Origin: Bryobacterales bacterium
GTDB lineage: Bacteria; Acidobacteriota; Terriglobia; Bryobacterales; Bryobacteraceae
Reading direction: 5' to 3'
DNA: 64,000 nucleotides
Assembly: GCA_003162425.1 (NCBI GenBank)
Contig: PMOK01000082.1
Coordinates: forward strand, 3,262 to 67,261
The notes beneath the pieces are model-generated. The model searched no databases. It was not told the DNA's origin and saw only the letters and a list, made by a program, of their open reading frames with translations. This document shows positions 49,250 through 58,348 of this stretch, piece after piece (position 1 is the first letter of the stretch; each line of letters begins with the position of its first letter). Both the position numbers and the translations under genes were made by a program.

Positions 49250-49676
49250 ACTTCCTAGTTTAGCTCCTTGCGCGATTCGCCGCCCGATTGCTCAACGAAG
49301 CTCCGACAGGGCTCCTGAGTCATCGCCAGAAATCGCATGCTGTTGTCAAAGTCCGAGCCGCCCGGCCAGCATTCTCAGGTTCATCAGCTAGGACCGCCCT
49401 CAGTCTACGCCCTGCCTCAGATGACAATCAACTAAACGGCGCCTCCCGTTCGAGACGACGCGGCGCAGCCGCTTAGTGCTGCATCAATATCGACGGAGAA
49501 GACGCCCACGGTCCTGGCGAGCGTTCAGATCAGGGGAACCAGAGCTTGACCTCCTGTGCGAATGGCAGGAGCTGGCGCCATTCCAACTGCGATGCGCCAA
49601 CTGCACGTTTGACGATCAAGACGCTCATGCTGTCCAAGGCGTTGCGTAAGACCGCCCGCGTAAAAAAACAGAACCG

Positions 49677-49694
49677 TAGTGCAAGGTAGTGCAA
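49677..49694 (+). promoter_or_regulatory. Candidate arm-type integrase/excisionase sites near attR
   Basis: TAGTGCAA-GG-TAGTGCAA, 10-bp period. Confidence 0.4.
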
Positions 49695-49778
49695 TGAATC
49701 CTGGCGACCGTGGCAAAAATGGCATGCTCGGCATTGTGGAATCTGTAACTTACGGACCGCATTCTCGCGGACAAGGAA

Positions 49779-49799
49779 CGACCCTCTCCTCCAGCACCA
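49779..49799 (+). repeat. attR core: 3' end of tRNA-Leu
   Basis: CGACCCTCTCCTCCAGCACCA, identical to 9305-9325; no tRNA body upstream. Confidence 0.85.
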
Positions 49800-49903
49800 A
49801 TTATTCTATTTTGAAATCAGCGGGTGCCGAAGGCTGTATCCATCGACGACCCTGCTATTCTGAAGTAGAAAGTTCGCAGCCTATGCGGTTGTAGACAATC
49901 ACG

Positions 49904-50221
49904 ATGATCGTTACCGTCAAGAACAAGAAACCGCTCGTGGTCCCTCTCGCCGTCCGGCGGCGGGCCGGCCTGAAGAGCGGCCAGGAAATCGAATTCAGGG
50001 TCTCCGGCAGCGTAATCACCATACTTCCAAAATCTCCGGCTGCGGGCGACGAGTACACGCCGGAACAGCGACGCATCATCGACGCGCGCCTTGATCAGGC
50101 TGATGAAGACATAAAGGCCGGCCGTGTTCACGGCCCCTTTTCCACTCACAGAGAGTTCATTACTTCGCTGCATAAGGAAACCAAGAAGGTGAACGGAAGA
50201 AAAACCAAGCGTCCTGGCTGA
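49904..50221 (+). CDS. AbrB/MazE-type antitoxin-like protein
   Basis: VTVKNKKPLVVPLAVRRRAGLKSGQEIEFRVSGSVITILPK swapped-hairpin motif. Confidence 0.75.
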   Translation: MIVTVKNKKPLVVPLAVRRRAGLKSGQEIEFRVSGSVITILPKSPAAGDEYTPEQRRIIDARLDQADEDIKAGRVHGPFSTHREFITSLHKETKKVNGRKTKRPG

Positions 50222-50467
50222 TGAAGCTTCTCATCACTACGCACTTCGAGCGGAGTTACGCAAAAGCACCGAATGCAATCCAGAAGGCGTTCGACAAAGC
50301 AATCTTCGTTCTTATTGCAGAACCTCCATCCCCCATCACTCCGCGCCAAGAAGTACGACGAAAGCAAGGATCGATGGCAGGCCATGGTGAACGACGACTG
50401 GCGTTTTTATTTCATCATTAAAGACGACGCCTACATACTCCAGGGCATCATCCGCCATCCGAAATGA
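50221..50467 (+). pseudogene. RelE/ParE-like toxin, frameshifted
   Basis: MKLLITTHFERSYAKAPNAIQKAFDKAIFVLIAEPPSP, then in another frame SLRAKKYDESKDRWQAMVNDDWRFYFIIKDDAYILQGIIRHPK; break in the C-run near 50328-50340. Confidence 0.7.
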
Positions 50468-50492
50468 TTTCCGCGCAGCAAAGGAACGAAGC

Positions 50493-50780
50493 GTGTCGAA
50501 TACTGAAACCCGTAATGAAAGGCTCGATCTTCGTCTGACGCCATCCGCGAAACGGACGCTCGAAACCGCGGCCTTAGCCGCTAATCGGTCCGTGAGGGAG
50601 TTTGTGCTGGAAAGTGCGCTTGCGCGTGCGGAACAAACGTTGCCCGATCGGCAGCGTTTCGGCTTGAGCGCTGGGCATTGGGGAGCTTTTCAGGCGGCTC
50701 TTGCTGCGCCTCACCGTCCCTCGCGCCGATTGGCGGAGCTTTTGAAGCAGCCAAGCGTATTTGAGCGCGGCGGGGTGTAG
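50493..50780 (+). CDS. DUF1778/TacA-like antitoxin
   Basis: ERLDLRLTPSAKRTLETAALAANRSVREFVLESALARAEQTLPDRQRFGLS. Confidence 0.8.
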   Translation: MSNTETRNERLDLRLTPSAKRTLETAALAANRSVREFVLESALARAEQTLPDRQRFGLSAGHWGAFQAALAAPHRPSRRLAELLKQPSVFERGGV

Positions 50781-50802
50781 TGCCAAGGGCGCTTCGATCC
50801 GA

Positions 50803-51243
50803 TCACTGCTTAAGCGATTTCAAATACGCGAGAACCGCTTCGGCATCCGGGCGCGTCATGCGAAAGGGGGGCATGGGAGGGTCGGGGCGAGCGCCAGTGC
50901 GGGAGATTCCCGTCATGAGCAGGCGGACGAACTCTTCATCGGTGCCCGGCGGACGGCCGGCCAGCCGCGGTTCCACGACCGCCCATTTCGGCACATCATA
51001 GGTCGCTTTTATCTGCGTGGGCCCACCCAGCAGCTTGTTTCTACTCTCGCCTTCCCCGTTCTGGTTCCACGGCGTGTGGCAGCGGCCGCACATCGCCACC
51101 GATTCGACAATGTATTTGCCGCGCTCGATGGCGCCGGCGTCCGGAGCCTTCGTCTTCTTCGCATCCTGGGCTACCACGCTCCGCGAGGGCGCAACGGCGA
51201 ATAGGAGAAAACCCGCGATCGCGGTTCCAGCAATTGTCTTCAT
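50803..51243 (-). CDS. Monohaem cytochrome c
   Basis: Signal peptide; CGRCHTPW; C-terminal LKSLKQ. Confidence 0.85.
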   Translation of the reverse strand: MKTIAGTAIAGFLLFAVAPSRSVVAQDAKKTKAPDAGAIERGKYIVESVAMCGRCHTPWNQNGEGESRNKLLGGPTQIKATYDVPKWAVVEPRLAGRPPGTDEEFVRLLMTGISRTGARPDPPMPPFRMTRPDAEAVLAYLKSLKQ

Positions 51244-51289
51244 AGGGAGGATTCTATCAAGTACCTTGCCACGGCGCTAACATCTTAAG

Positions 51290-52471
51290 TTGAAGCTCGC
51301 ATCCGGATCTCGAACGATTGCGGCGGCAATCTGCGCCATCGCCGCTCTGGCCGCGCAGACTACCGACCCCGAAGCTCGGCGCCGTCAAGCTTTCGAAGCG
51401 GGCGAAGCGGCTATGCACCGCGGCCAGTGGGCTGAGGCGGAGAAGAAATTTCTAGAAATCGTGGCGATGGCGCCGGGCGATGTGGGCGCGCACGCCAATC
51501 TCGGCGTGATCTACATGCGCCAGCAAAAATGGAAGCGCGCGCTCGATGAACTCCACGCCGCCGAGAAGCTGGCTCCGCAAATTCCTGGAATCCGTCTCGA
51601 TATCGGCTTGGTCTACTATCGCGAAGGCGAGTATCACAAAGCGATCGCTCCGTTCGAATCGGTGCTGCGGGATCAGCCGGATTCTGAGCAAGCCCGGCAT
51701 CTGGTGGGCCTGTGCTATATGTTCGACGAACGCTATGCCGATGCGGCCGCTGCGCTGGAGCCGTTGTGGCCTTCGTTGAACGGCGATTTGAGCTATCTCT
51801 ACGTGCTGTCTGTCGCGGCCGGCAATGCCGATCGGCACGATCTGGAAGAAAAGGCGCTGGCGCGGTTACTCGAAGTGGGCCAGAATTCGCCCGCGCTGCA
51901 TCTGCTGCTGGGCAAAGCGTACTTGAATCGCGGCGACGACGACAAGGCGCTGGCGGAGCTGGAACAGGCTGCGCAGGCCGACGCGAAGTTGCCGATGGTT
52001 CATTACAATATCGGCATCATTTATAAACGCAAGCGCGAGTTGGACAAAGCCAAGGAAGAATTTCTCGAGGACATTGCCGTGGAACCGGACGTGGCTTACA
52101 ACTACGACGAACTTGGAACCATGTGCCTGGCCTCGGAACAGAATATTGAGGCGCGCCGCTACTTCGAGCAGGCTCTGCGGCACAATTCGCAGATTGGAAC
52201 ATCCTGGTATGGGCTGGCGAAGATCGACAAAGCGGAGAAGCGTTACGCCGAGGCCCTCAAAGCGTTGGATTCGGCCGGCGCAATCGATCCGAAAAGCGCC
52301 AGCGTTCACTATTTGCGCGCGCAGGTGCTGATGCAACTGGGCCGCAAAGCCGAAGCGCTAACGGAATTTGCAACTGTGCGCCGACTTCAGAGTGAGGAGG
52401 CGGGCAAGCTGGAGCGCGATATCAGTGGGGGAAAATATCGCGATCCTCAGCTTCCGGTAGAAGTGAAGTAA
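51290..52471 (+). CDS. TPR-repeat protein
   Basis: Multiple TPR motifs (AHANLGVIYMRQQKWKRALDEL, VHYNIGIIYKRKRELDKAKEEF). Confidence 0.88.
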   Translation: MKLASGSRTIAAAICAIAALAAQTTDPEARRRQAFEAGEAAMHRGQWAEAEKKFLEIVAMAPGDVGAHANLGVIYMRQQKWKRALDELHAAEKLAPQIPGIRLDIGLVYYREGEYHKAIAPFESVLRDQPDSEQARHLVGLCYMFDERYADAAAALEPLWPSLNGDLSYLYVLSVAAGNADRHDLEEKALARLLEVGQNSPALHLLLGKAYLNRGDDDKALAELEQAAQADAKLPMVHYNIGIIYKRKRELDKAKEEFLEDIAVEPDVAYNYDELGTMCLASEQNIEARRYFEQALRHNSQIGTSWYGLAKIDKAEKRYAEALKALDSAGAIDPKSASVHYLRAQVLMQLGRKAEALTEFATVRRLQSEEAGKLERDISGGKYRDPQLPVEVK

Positions 52472-52504
52472 TGTGGAACAGAAGTAGTATATAGTGGACC
52501 TCGG

Positions 52505-53392
52505 ATGCAGCGCCGCACATTTTTGATTCAGTCGCTGGCCGCCGGCTTAAGCGCGCAGACACCGGCTGGTCTCTCGGATCGCATCGGGATTTCGAGCTGG
52601 AGCTTCCACAGTTTCTTTTCCACCACGCTCGATGAGAAGCTGCCGAAGCTGACAAAATCGTGGGACCTTCGCGATTTTCCGGAAATGATCGCCGACCGCT
52701 ATCGCGTGCATCAGCTCGAGATGGTGGCGCCGCATTTTGAATCGACCAAGCTCTCCTACGTGCGAGAAGTGAAGAGCCGGCTGGCGCGCGCTCATTCGCA
52801 TCTGGTGAATATTCCGGTGGACATCGACGAGCTCGGCGTCAAAGGCGGGCTTTCGGATCCCGATCCGAAAATCCGAGAGACCGCGATTTCAGCGTGCACC
52901 AAGTGGATGGACATCGCGCAGGAGCTGGGCGCGAAATCGGTGCGCTGCGATCCGGGCGAAATGAATCGAGCTGACCTCTCGAACACTATCGGGTCCTATA
53001 AAAAGCTGGCTGCTTACGCGGGCTCGAAGAACCTGTACGTGATTATCGAAAACCATGGTGGTGTGGGATCGGAACATCCGGAGGATCTGGTGAAAGTCTT
53101 CCAGGCGGTGGGCGAGCATTGCGGCGCGCTTCCGGACATGGGCAATTTTCCGGACGAAGCCACGCGGCAGCGCGGTTTGCCGTTGCTTTATCCCTATGCG
53201 CCCACGGTGTCGCACGCCAAAGGCCTGGAGTTCGATGAGCACGGGATAGAAAGGGCATTCGATTTTCCGCGCGCCATGCAGGCGGCGAAAAAAGCAGGTT
53301 TTAAGGGCGTCTTCTCGGTCGAATACGAAGGCACGGGCGATGCGTATACCGGCGTTCAAAACGTCGTGGATGAACTGGTGAGGTATCTATGA
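52505..53392 (+). CDS. Sugar phosphate isomerase/epimerase (xylose isomerase-like TIM barrel)
   Basis: RIGISSWSFHSFF, LYVIIENHGGVGSEHPEDLVKVF, GVFSVEYEG. Confidence 0.87.
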   Translation: MQRRTFLIQSLAAGLSAQTPAGLSDRIGISSWSFHSFFSTTLDEKLPKLTKSWDLRDFPEMIADRYRVHQLEMVAPHFESTKLSYVREVKSRLARAHSHLVNIPVDIDELGVKGGLSDPDPKIRETAISACTKWMDIAQELGAKSVRCDPGEMNRADLSNTIGSYKKLAAYAGSKNLYVIIENHGGVGSEHPEDLVKVFQAVGEHCGALPDMGNFPDEATRQRGLPLLYPYAPTVSHAKGLEFDEHGIERAFDFPRAMQAAKKAGFKGVFSVEYEGTGDAYTGVQNVVDELVRYL

Positions 53393-54693
53393 AAGAGACT
53401 CGTCGAAATTTTCTTGAAAGCACGCTGGCGACTGCGGCTCTGGCAAGCATGGGCAGCGCGGCCGCGCAATCGCGAGCGAATGTCACCATCGGCATCATTG
53501 GCGCGGGCATCCGTGGGCTAGAGCTGATGGGAGTGGCGCTTGAGGCAGGCGCAAAGGTGGCGATGGTGTGCGATCTTTACGACGGCCATTTTCGCCGCGC
53601 GCAGGAACTGCAGAAGAGTACTCCCACCACGCGGGATTTCCATGAAGTGCTGGCGCGGCCGGATATTCAGGCAGTTCTCGTGGCCACCTCCGACCACTGG
53701 CACGCACCCGTAGCCATTGCCGCCATGCGCGCGGGCAAGGATGTCTACTGCGAGAAGCCTATGGCGCACACCATTCCGCAGGCGCTGGAGATGGCCGCGG
53801 TATCGCGAGAAACCGGCCGGCTGGTGCAGGTGGGCAGCCAAAGCGTCAGCATGACTTCCACGCATAAAGCCAAAGAATGGTTCGACTCGGGCGCGATCGG
53901 GACTGTGTTCATGGCGCAGTGTTCCATCTATCGGCCGAACGCCATTGGCGCCTGGCGATATCCGGTGCCGCCGGATGCTTCGCCCGAAACCATCGACTGG
54001 GAGCGCTACCTGGGCAACGCTCCGAAACGGCCGTTCGACGCGGCGCGTTTCTTCCAGTTCCGCAATTGGTGGGATTATGGCACCGGGATCGCCGGCGACG
54101 AATACGTCCATCTGCTCTCCCGTGTGCACTACGTTTTGGGAGTGCAATACCCGCTGAGCGCGGTGGCGTACGGCGGCATTTACAAATGGAAGGGCGACCG
54201 CGATGTGCCGGACATTCATAACACGCTTTACGATTACGGCAAGTTCCAGGCACAGGTGAGCGCGAATCTGGTTTCGAACTGGGAAGGCGGCGAGATAGTG
54301 CGCTTCATGGGCGATCGCGGGACCATCGAGCTTACTGAAGAGGGCGCCAAGTTGATTCCATACAATCCCGTGGAAGATTACGAATATCCGCTGGAGAGCT
54401 GGCCCAAAGACACCAAAGACAAGTTCATGGCTGAGCACAAGAACGATCCGGAAGCGGACATTGGGACTGCACGGAAACAGCCGCAGCGAAAAGTGGAAAC
54501 TTTCAGCCAGGTCCACGAGGGCACCCTGGAGCATATGCGGAATCTCTTCGAGTGCATGCAAACTCGCCAGCAGCCTGCGGAGAACGTCAGCTTCGGTTGT
54601 GGCACGGCGGTGGCTTGCCATATGGCGAACATCTCATACCGGCAAAAGAAGCGAGTCTTTTGGGACGCCGAGACGGCCAAGCTCAGTATGTGA
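53389..54693 (+). CDS. Gfo/Idh/MocA family oxidoreductase
   Basis: NVTIGIIGAGIRGLELMG, VLVATSDHWHAPVAIAAMRAGKDVYCEKPMAHT; 4-bp overlap with upstream gene. Confidence 0.9.
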   Translation: MKETRRNFLESTLATAALASMGSAAAQSRANVTIGIIGAGIRGLELMGVALEAGAKVAMVCDLYDGHFRRAQELQKSTPTTRDFHEVLARPDIQAVLVATSDHWHAPVAIAAMRAGKDVYCEKPMAHTIPQALEMAAVSRETGRLVQVGSQSVSMTSTHKAKEWFDSGAIGTVFMAQCSIYRPNAIGAWRYPVPPDASPETIDWERYLGNAPKRPFDAARFFQFRNWWDYGTGIAGDEYVHLLSRVHYVLGVQYPLSAVAYGGIYKWKGDRDVPDIHNTLYDYGKFQAQVSANLVSNWEGGEIVRFMGDRGTIELTEEGAKLIPYNPVEDYEYPLESWPKDTKDKFMAEHKNDPEADIGTARKQPQRKVETFSQVHEGTLEHMRNLFECMQTRQQPAENVSFGCGTAVACHMANISYRQKKRVFWDAETAKLSM

Positions 54694-54724
54694 AGTGCTG
54701 CGCCACGAACCTGTTTGCGGTTGA

Positions 54725-54783
54725 ATTACGATTTCGTAATTTTACGACATCATCTTGACAAATAACCAGATACGGCATAGTAT
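54725..54783 (+). promoter_or_regulatory. Palindrome and sigma70-like promoter upstream of TonB-dependent receptor
   Basis: ATTACGA-TT-TCGTAAT (54725-54740); TTGACA (54755-54760) - 17 bp - TAGTAT (54778-54783). Confidence 0.65.
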
Positions 54784-54810
54784 GAACCCATCAGGTTTGA
54801 AAGGGGTAAC

Positions 54811-57800
54811 ATGGGTCGACTAGTAAGATACCTAGCTTGTATCGTAATCCTGACTGCGTCCCTGTCGGCGCAAAACAGCAGTTCCATCACGGGCACGGTC
54901 CGCGATGCAACGGGCGCCGTTGTTCCAGGCGCTAACGTGGTTGCGACCAGCGTCGAAAAGGGCACGTCGGTTTCCACGAAGACCAACGGAGAAGGCGATT
55001 ACCTGATTGGAGCGCTATCGCCAGGCCATTACAGCGTCACGGTCACGCAGACTGGTTTCAAGCAGTTCAAGCTGTCGGAGCCGGTTACGCTTGACGTCTC
55101 GCAGAAGGCCAAGGTAGACGCGACGCTGGAGGTCGGCGAAATGGCGACGCAGGTTTCGGTTGAGGGCACTGCGGTTCAGGTGCAAACCGAATCCCCCGAG
55201 ATGTCCAGTGTCGTGACCGGCAAAGAGGTCACGCAGATCGTTCTCAATGGCCGCGACTTCGCTCAGTTAGTGACCTTGGCGCCGGGCGTGAGCAATCAGA
55301 CTGGCCAGGACGAAGGCACGGTAGGTGTCTACGGGAACGTCGTATATAGCATTAATGGCGGCCGTACCGAGAACAACACCTGGGAGCTGGACGGCGGCGA
55401 CAACATGGACAACGGCAGCAACCAGACGCTCAATGTCTACCCGAGTCCTGATGCGATCGGGCAATTCAGGGTAGTGACGTCGAACAACGGTGCGCAGTAC
55501 GGGCGCAACGGATCGGGAACGATTGAAGCTTCTATCAAGTCCGGCCAAAAGGATTTCCACGGCGATGTATATGAGTTCGTGCGCAACAACGATTTCAACG
55601 CGCGGAACTTCTTCAATTCGACAGTGCCTGAATACAGGAAAAACGACTTCGGCTATACGCTAGGCGGGCCGGTGTACATTCCGAAGGTTTACAACAAGGA
55701 CAGGGATAAAACGTTCTTCTTCTTCTCCGAAGAGTGGCACAAGGACCTGGTTCCCGGCCAAAACTTCAACCAGCTATTGCCGGACGCACAGCAGCAGCTC
55801 GGCAATTTCTCGGATGTATGCCCCGGGGCAGGAACGCCGGTTAGTACGGGGAGCAAGACCAATTTTCCTGACTGTCCCATAAACCGCAAGGCCGGATCGT
55901 ACTTCCCGAACAATATTGTTCCCATCGATCCGAATGCTCAGGCGATCATTAGCAATCTTCTACCGCAACCGAATTCGGGCAGCGGTTTGAGTTCGCGTTA
56001 TATCGCCGCACCGGCGCAACTTACCAACTGGCGCGAGGAACTGGTCCGGATCGATCACAACTTCAGCGACAAGGTTCGATTCTTCGGGCACTTCATCCAC
56101 GATTCGTGGAGCACCGAAACTGCCACACCGTTGTGGGGCAGCGGCGCCTCGTTCCCGACCATTGGGACCAATTTTGTTGGTCCGGGCGTGAGCGTGGTCG
56201 CGAATCTGGCGGCGAATATTTCGCCGACACTGCTGAATGAGTTCACCTTCAGCTACACCACCGATCACATCTTCCTGAACGCGGTTGGTCCGGCGCAGCG
56301 GCCATCCAGCATGACCATGACCGGGCTTTACAACAACGGTTTCGGTGGGCTGCTTCCGGCCGTCAGCGTGGGAGGCGGCGTCAACTACGACCAAGGCGGA
56401 TTCACCATGGACACGGGATACTTCCCGTGGAACAATGCGAATCCGACGTTCACCTACAAGGACCAAGTGAGTAAGATCGTCGGGTCACATAACCTGCTCT
56501 TCGGCGCCTATTACGTCGCGGGTCAAAAGAACGAGGAGAACAGTCCTTATGTTCAAGGAATTCTCTATACCAGCCATACATCCCCGGTAAGTACGGGAAA
56601 CGCGTTCGCCGATCTCCTGGTCGGAAATTTCTCCGAATACAGTCAGGCCAATTCGAAGGTCAAATACTACAACCGTTACAAGATTTTGGAGCCATATATC
56701 CAGGACGACTGGCACGTGTCCAAGCGATTGACTTTAAATCTCGGGTTCCGTCTGAGCGGGTTTGGGACTTATCGCGAGAAGTATTACCAAGCGTACAACT
56801 TCAATCCAGTCGCTTACAGCTTGGCGAATGCGCCGCAGATCGATGTGTCCGGGAGCGTTACGGGTTTCGCAGGCGCGCTGATTCCGGGTACCGGCAGTCA
56901 GTTCGACGGCATTCAACAGTGCGGCAAGGGCGGTACTCCTCGCGGTTGCGTGGCCGGGCATTTGTTTAACCCCGCGCCTCGATTTGGATTCGCGTACGAT
57001 CCGTTTGGTGATGGAAAAACTTCCATTCGCGGCGGCTACGGCATCTTCTACGAGCACACCAACGGGAACGAAGGGAATACCGAATCATTGGAAGGCAGCC
57101 CGCCACTCGTGTTGACGTCCCAGCAGTACAATATCGCCGGTTACACGAACATCGGCGGTGGAGGCAGTGCGGCGCCCAACTTCCCTCTATCGGTCAAATC
57201 GATTCCGAATGCTGCCATATGGCCGTATGTCCAGCAATGGAACGTCAGCGTCCAACGTGAGGTAATTAAATCGACAGTCATGACGGTGGCCTACGTTGGA
57301 AGCAAAGGCACACATTTGGGCGTTACAACGGACTACAATCAGCTCTATCCGATTTCAGCCTCGCAGAATCCATTCCTGCCGGGCCAGCCTTTGACCTCGG
57401 CCATTTGCAGCAGCGGCCTGGTGAACGGCGCCGCGCCTACAGGACCTGCGGCAACCCAGTTCGCCGTGGCTTGCGGCGCGAATCCGAACTCATACCGGCC
57501 ATACCAAGGCTTCGGGTCGATCAGCGCCCTTCGATACGGAGCAAACTCGGCCTATAACGCAATGCAGGTTTCGCTAGTCCGCCATATGGGACGGCTTAGC
57601 GTCGACCTGGCGTATACCTGGAGCCATTCGCTGGATAATGCCTCCGATTACGGCACCAGTAACTTCGTAGATTCATATAACTTGAATATAAGCCGCGCGA
57701 GCTCCGATTTCGACCAGCGCCAGATATTCAACCTCGGCTACGTTTACGACCTTCCGTTCTTCACGCAGAGGGGTTGGTTGCACACGGCGCTCGGCGGCTG

Positions 57801-58314
57801 GGAGTGGTCGGGACTGTTTACTGCTCAAACAGGAACACCGTTCAGCGTAACCGATGGTCTCTACGGCTCCGGCGTGGCTAATGGAAATGGTCAGGGCGCG
57901 TTGCTGGATCTGGTCGGCAACCCCAATTCCGGTATGGGAGCTTTGAACAACCAGCCGGGAGTGGTCGGTCCGCTGCTCTACAATCCCGCAGCATTCGCCG
58001 CGCCGCAAGGTTTGACCTTCGGAACGGCGCAGCGCAACGTATTGAACAATCCTGGCCGTTGGAACGCGGATATGGGGCTATTTAAGAGGTTCTCGATTAC
58101 GGAGTTGAGGTACTTTGAATTCCGAGCCGAGGCCTTTAACGTGTTCAACCATACGGAGTGGGGTAGCGTGGGCGGTAACGCTTCCACGACCTGCTTCGCC
58201 GGAGCGACCAACACTCCGGGCGATTCGAGTTGTCTGGCGAACAGCGAATTCCTGCGTGCAAACAGCGCGCACAATCCGCGCATTCTGCAGCTTGCGCTGA
58301 AGTTTATGTTCTAA
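54811..58314 (+). CDS. Oar-like TonB-dependent receptor with carboxypeptidase regulatory-like domain
   Basis: SSSITGTVRDATGAVVPGANVVATSVEKG; VTQIVLNGRDFAQLVTLAPG; terminal LALKFMF. Confidence 0.9.
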   Translation: MGRLVRYLACIVILTASLSAQNSSSITGTVRDATGAVVPGANVVATSVEKGTSVSTKTNGEGDYLIGALSPGHYSVTVTQTGFKQFKLSEPVTLDVSQKAKVDATLEVGEMATQVSVEGTAVQVQTESPEMSSVVTGKEVTQIVLNGRDFAQLVTLAPGVSNQTGQDEGTVGVYGNVVYSINGGRTENNTWELDGGDNMDNGSNQTLNVYPSPDAIGQFRVVTSNNGAQYGRNGSGTIEASIKSGQKDFHGDVYEFVRNNDFNARNFFNSTVPEYRKNDFGYTLGGPVYIPKVYNKDRDKTFFFFSEEWHKDLVPGQNFNQLLPDAQQQLGNFSDVCPGAGTPVSTGSKTNFPDCPINRKAGSYFPNNIVPIDPNAQAIISNLLPQPNSGSGLSSRYIAAPAQLTNWREELVRIDHNFSDKVRFFGHFIHDSWSTETATPLWGSGASFPTIGTNFVGPGVSVVANLAANISPTLLNEFTFSYTTDHIFLNAVGPAQRPSSMTMTGLYNNGFGGLLPAVSVGGGVNYDQGGFTMDTGYFPWNNANPTFTYKDQVSKIVGSHNLLFGAYYVAGQKNEENSPYVQGILYTSHTSPVSTGNAFADLLVGNFSEYSQANSKVKYYNRYKILEPYIQDDWHVSKRLTLNLGFRLSGFGTYREKYYQAYNFNPVAYSLANAPQIDVSGSVTGFAGALIPGTGSQFDGIQQCGKGGTPRGCVAGHLFNPAPRFGFAYDPFGDGKTSIRGGYGIFYEHTNGNEGNTESLEGSPPLVLTSQQYNIAGYTNIGGGGSAAPNFPLSVKSIPNAAIWPYVQQWNVSVQREVIKSTVMTVAYVGSKGTHLGVTTDYNQLYPISASQNPFLPGQPLTSAICSSGLVNGAAPTGPAATQFAVACGANPNSYRPYQGFGSISALRYGANSAYNAMQVSLVRHMGRLSVDLAYTWSHSLDNASDYGTSNFVDSYNLNISRASSDFDQRQIFNLGYVYDLPFFTQRGWLHTALGGWEWSGLFTAQTGTPFSVTDGLYGSGVANGNGQGALLDLVGNPNSGMGALNNQPGVVGPLLYNPAAFAAPQGLTFGTAQRNVLNNPGRWNADMGLFKRFSITELRYFEFRAEAFNVFNHTEWGSVGGNASTTCFAGATNTPGDSSCLANSEFLRANSAHNPRILQLALKFMF

Positions 58315-58348
58315 GGGAGATTTCCGCGGGAGAGGGTTACTTAACTTG

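Larger units (their letters stand above)
9326..49799. mobile_element. Putative tRNA-Leu-integrated mobilizable island (~40.5 kb)
   Basis: tRNA-proximal tyrosine integrase, 21-bp att duplication, ParA-like ATPase, MobF relaxase, TA cassette and IS remnants near the far end. Confidence 0.8.

Noticed and set aside
53518-54621. Minus-strand ORF of 367 aa
   Set aside because: Antisense to a conserved Gfo/Idh/MocA gene; composition fits a shadow ORF.
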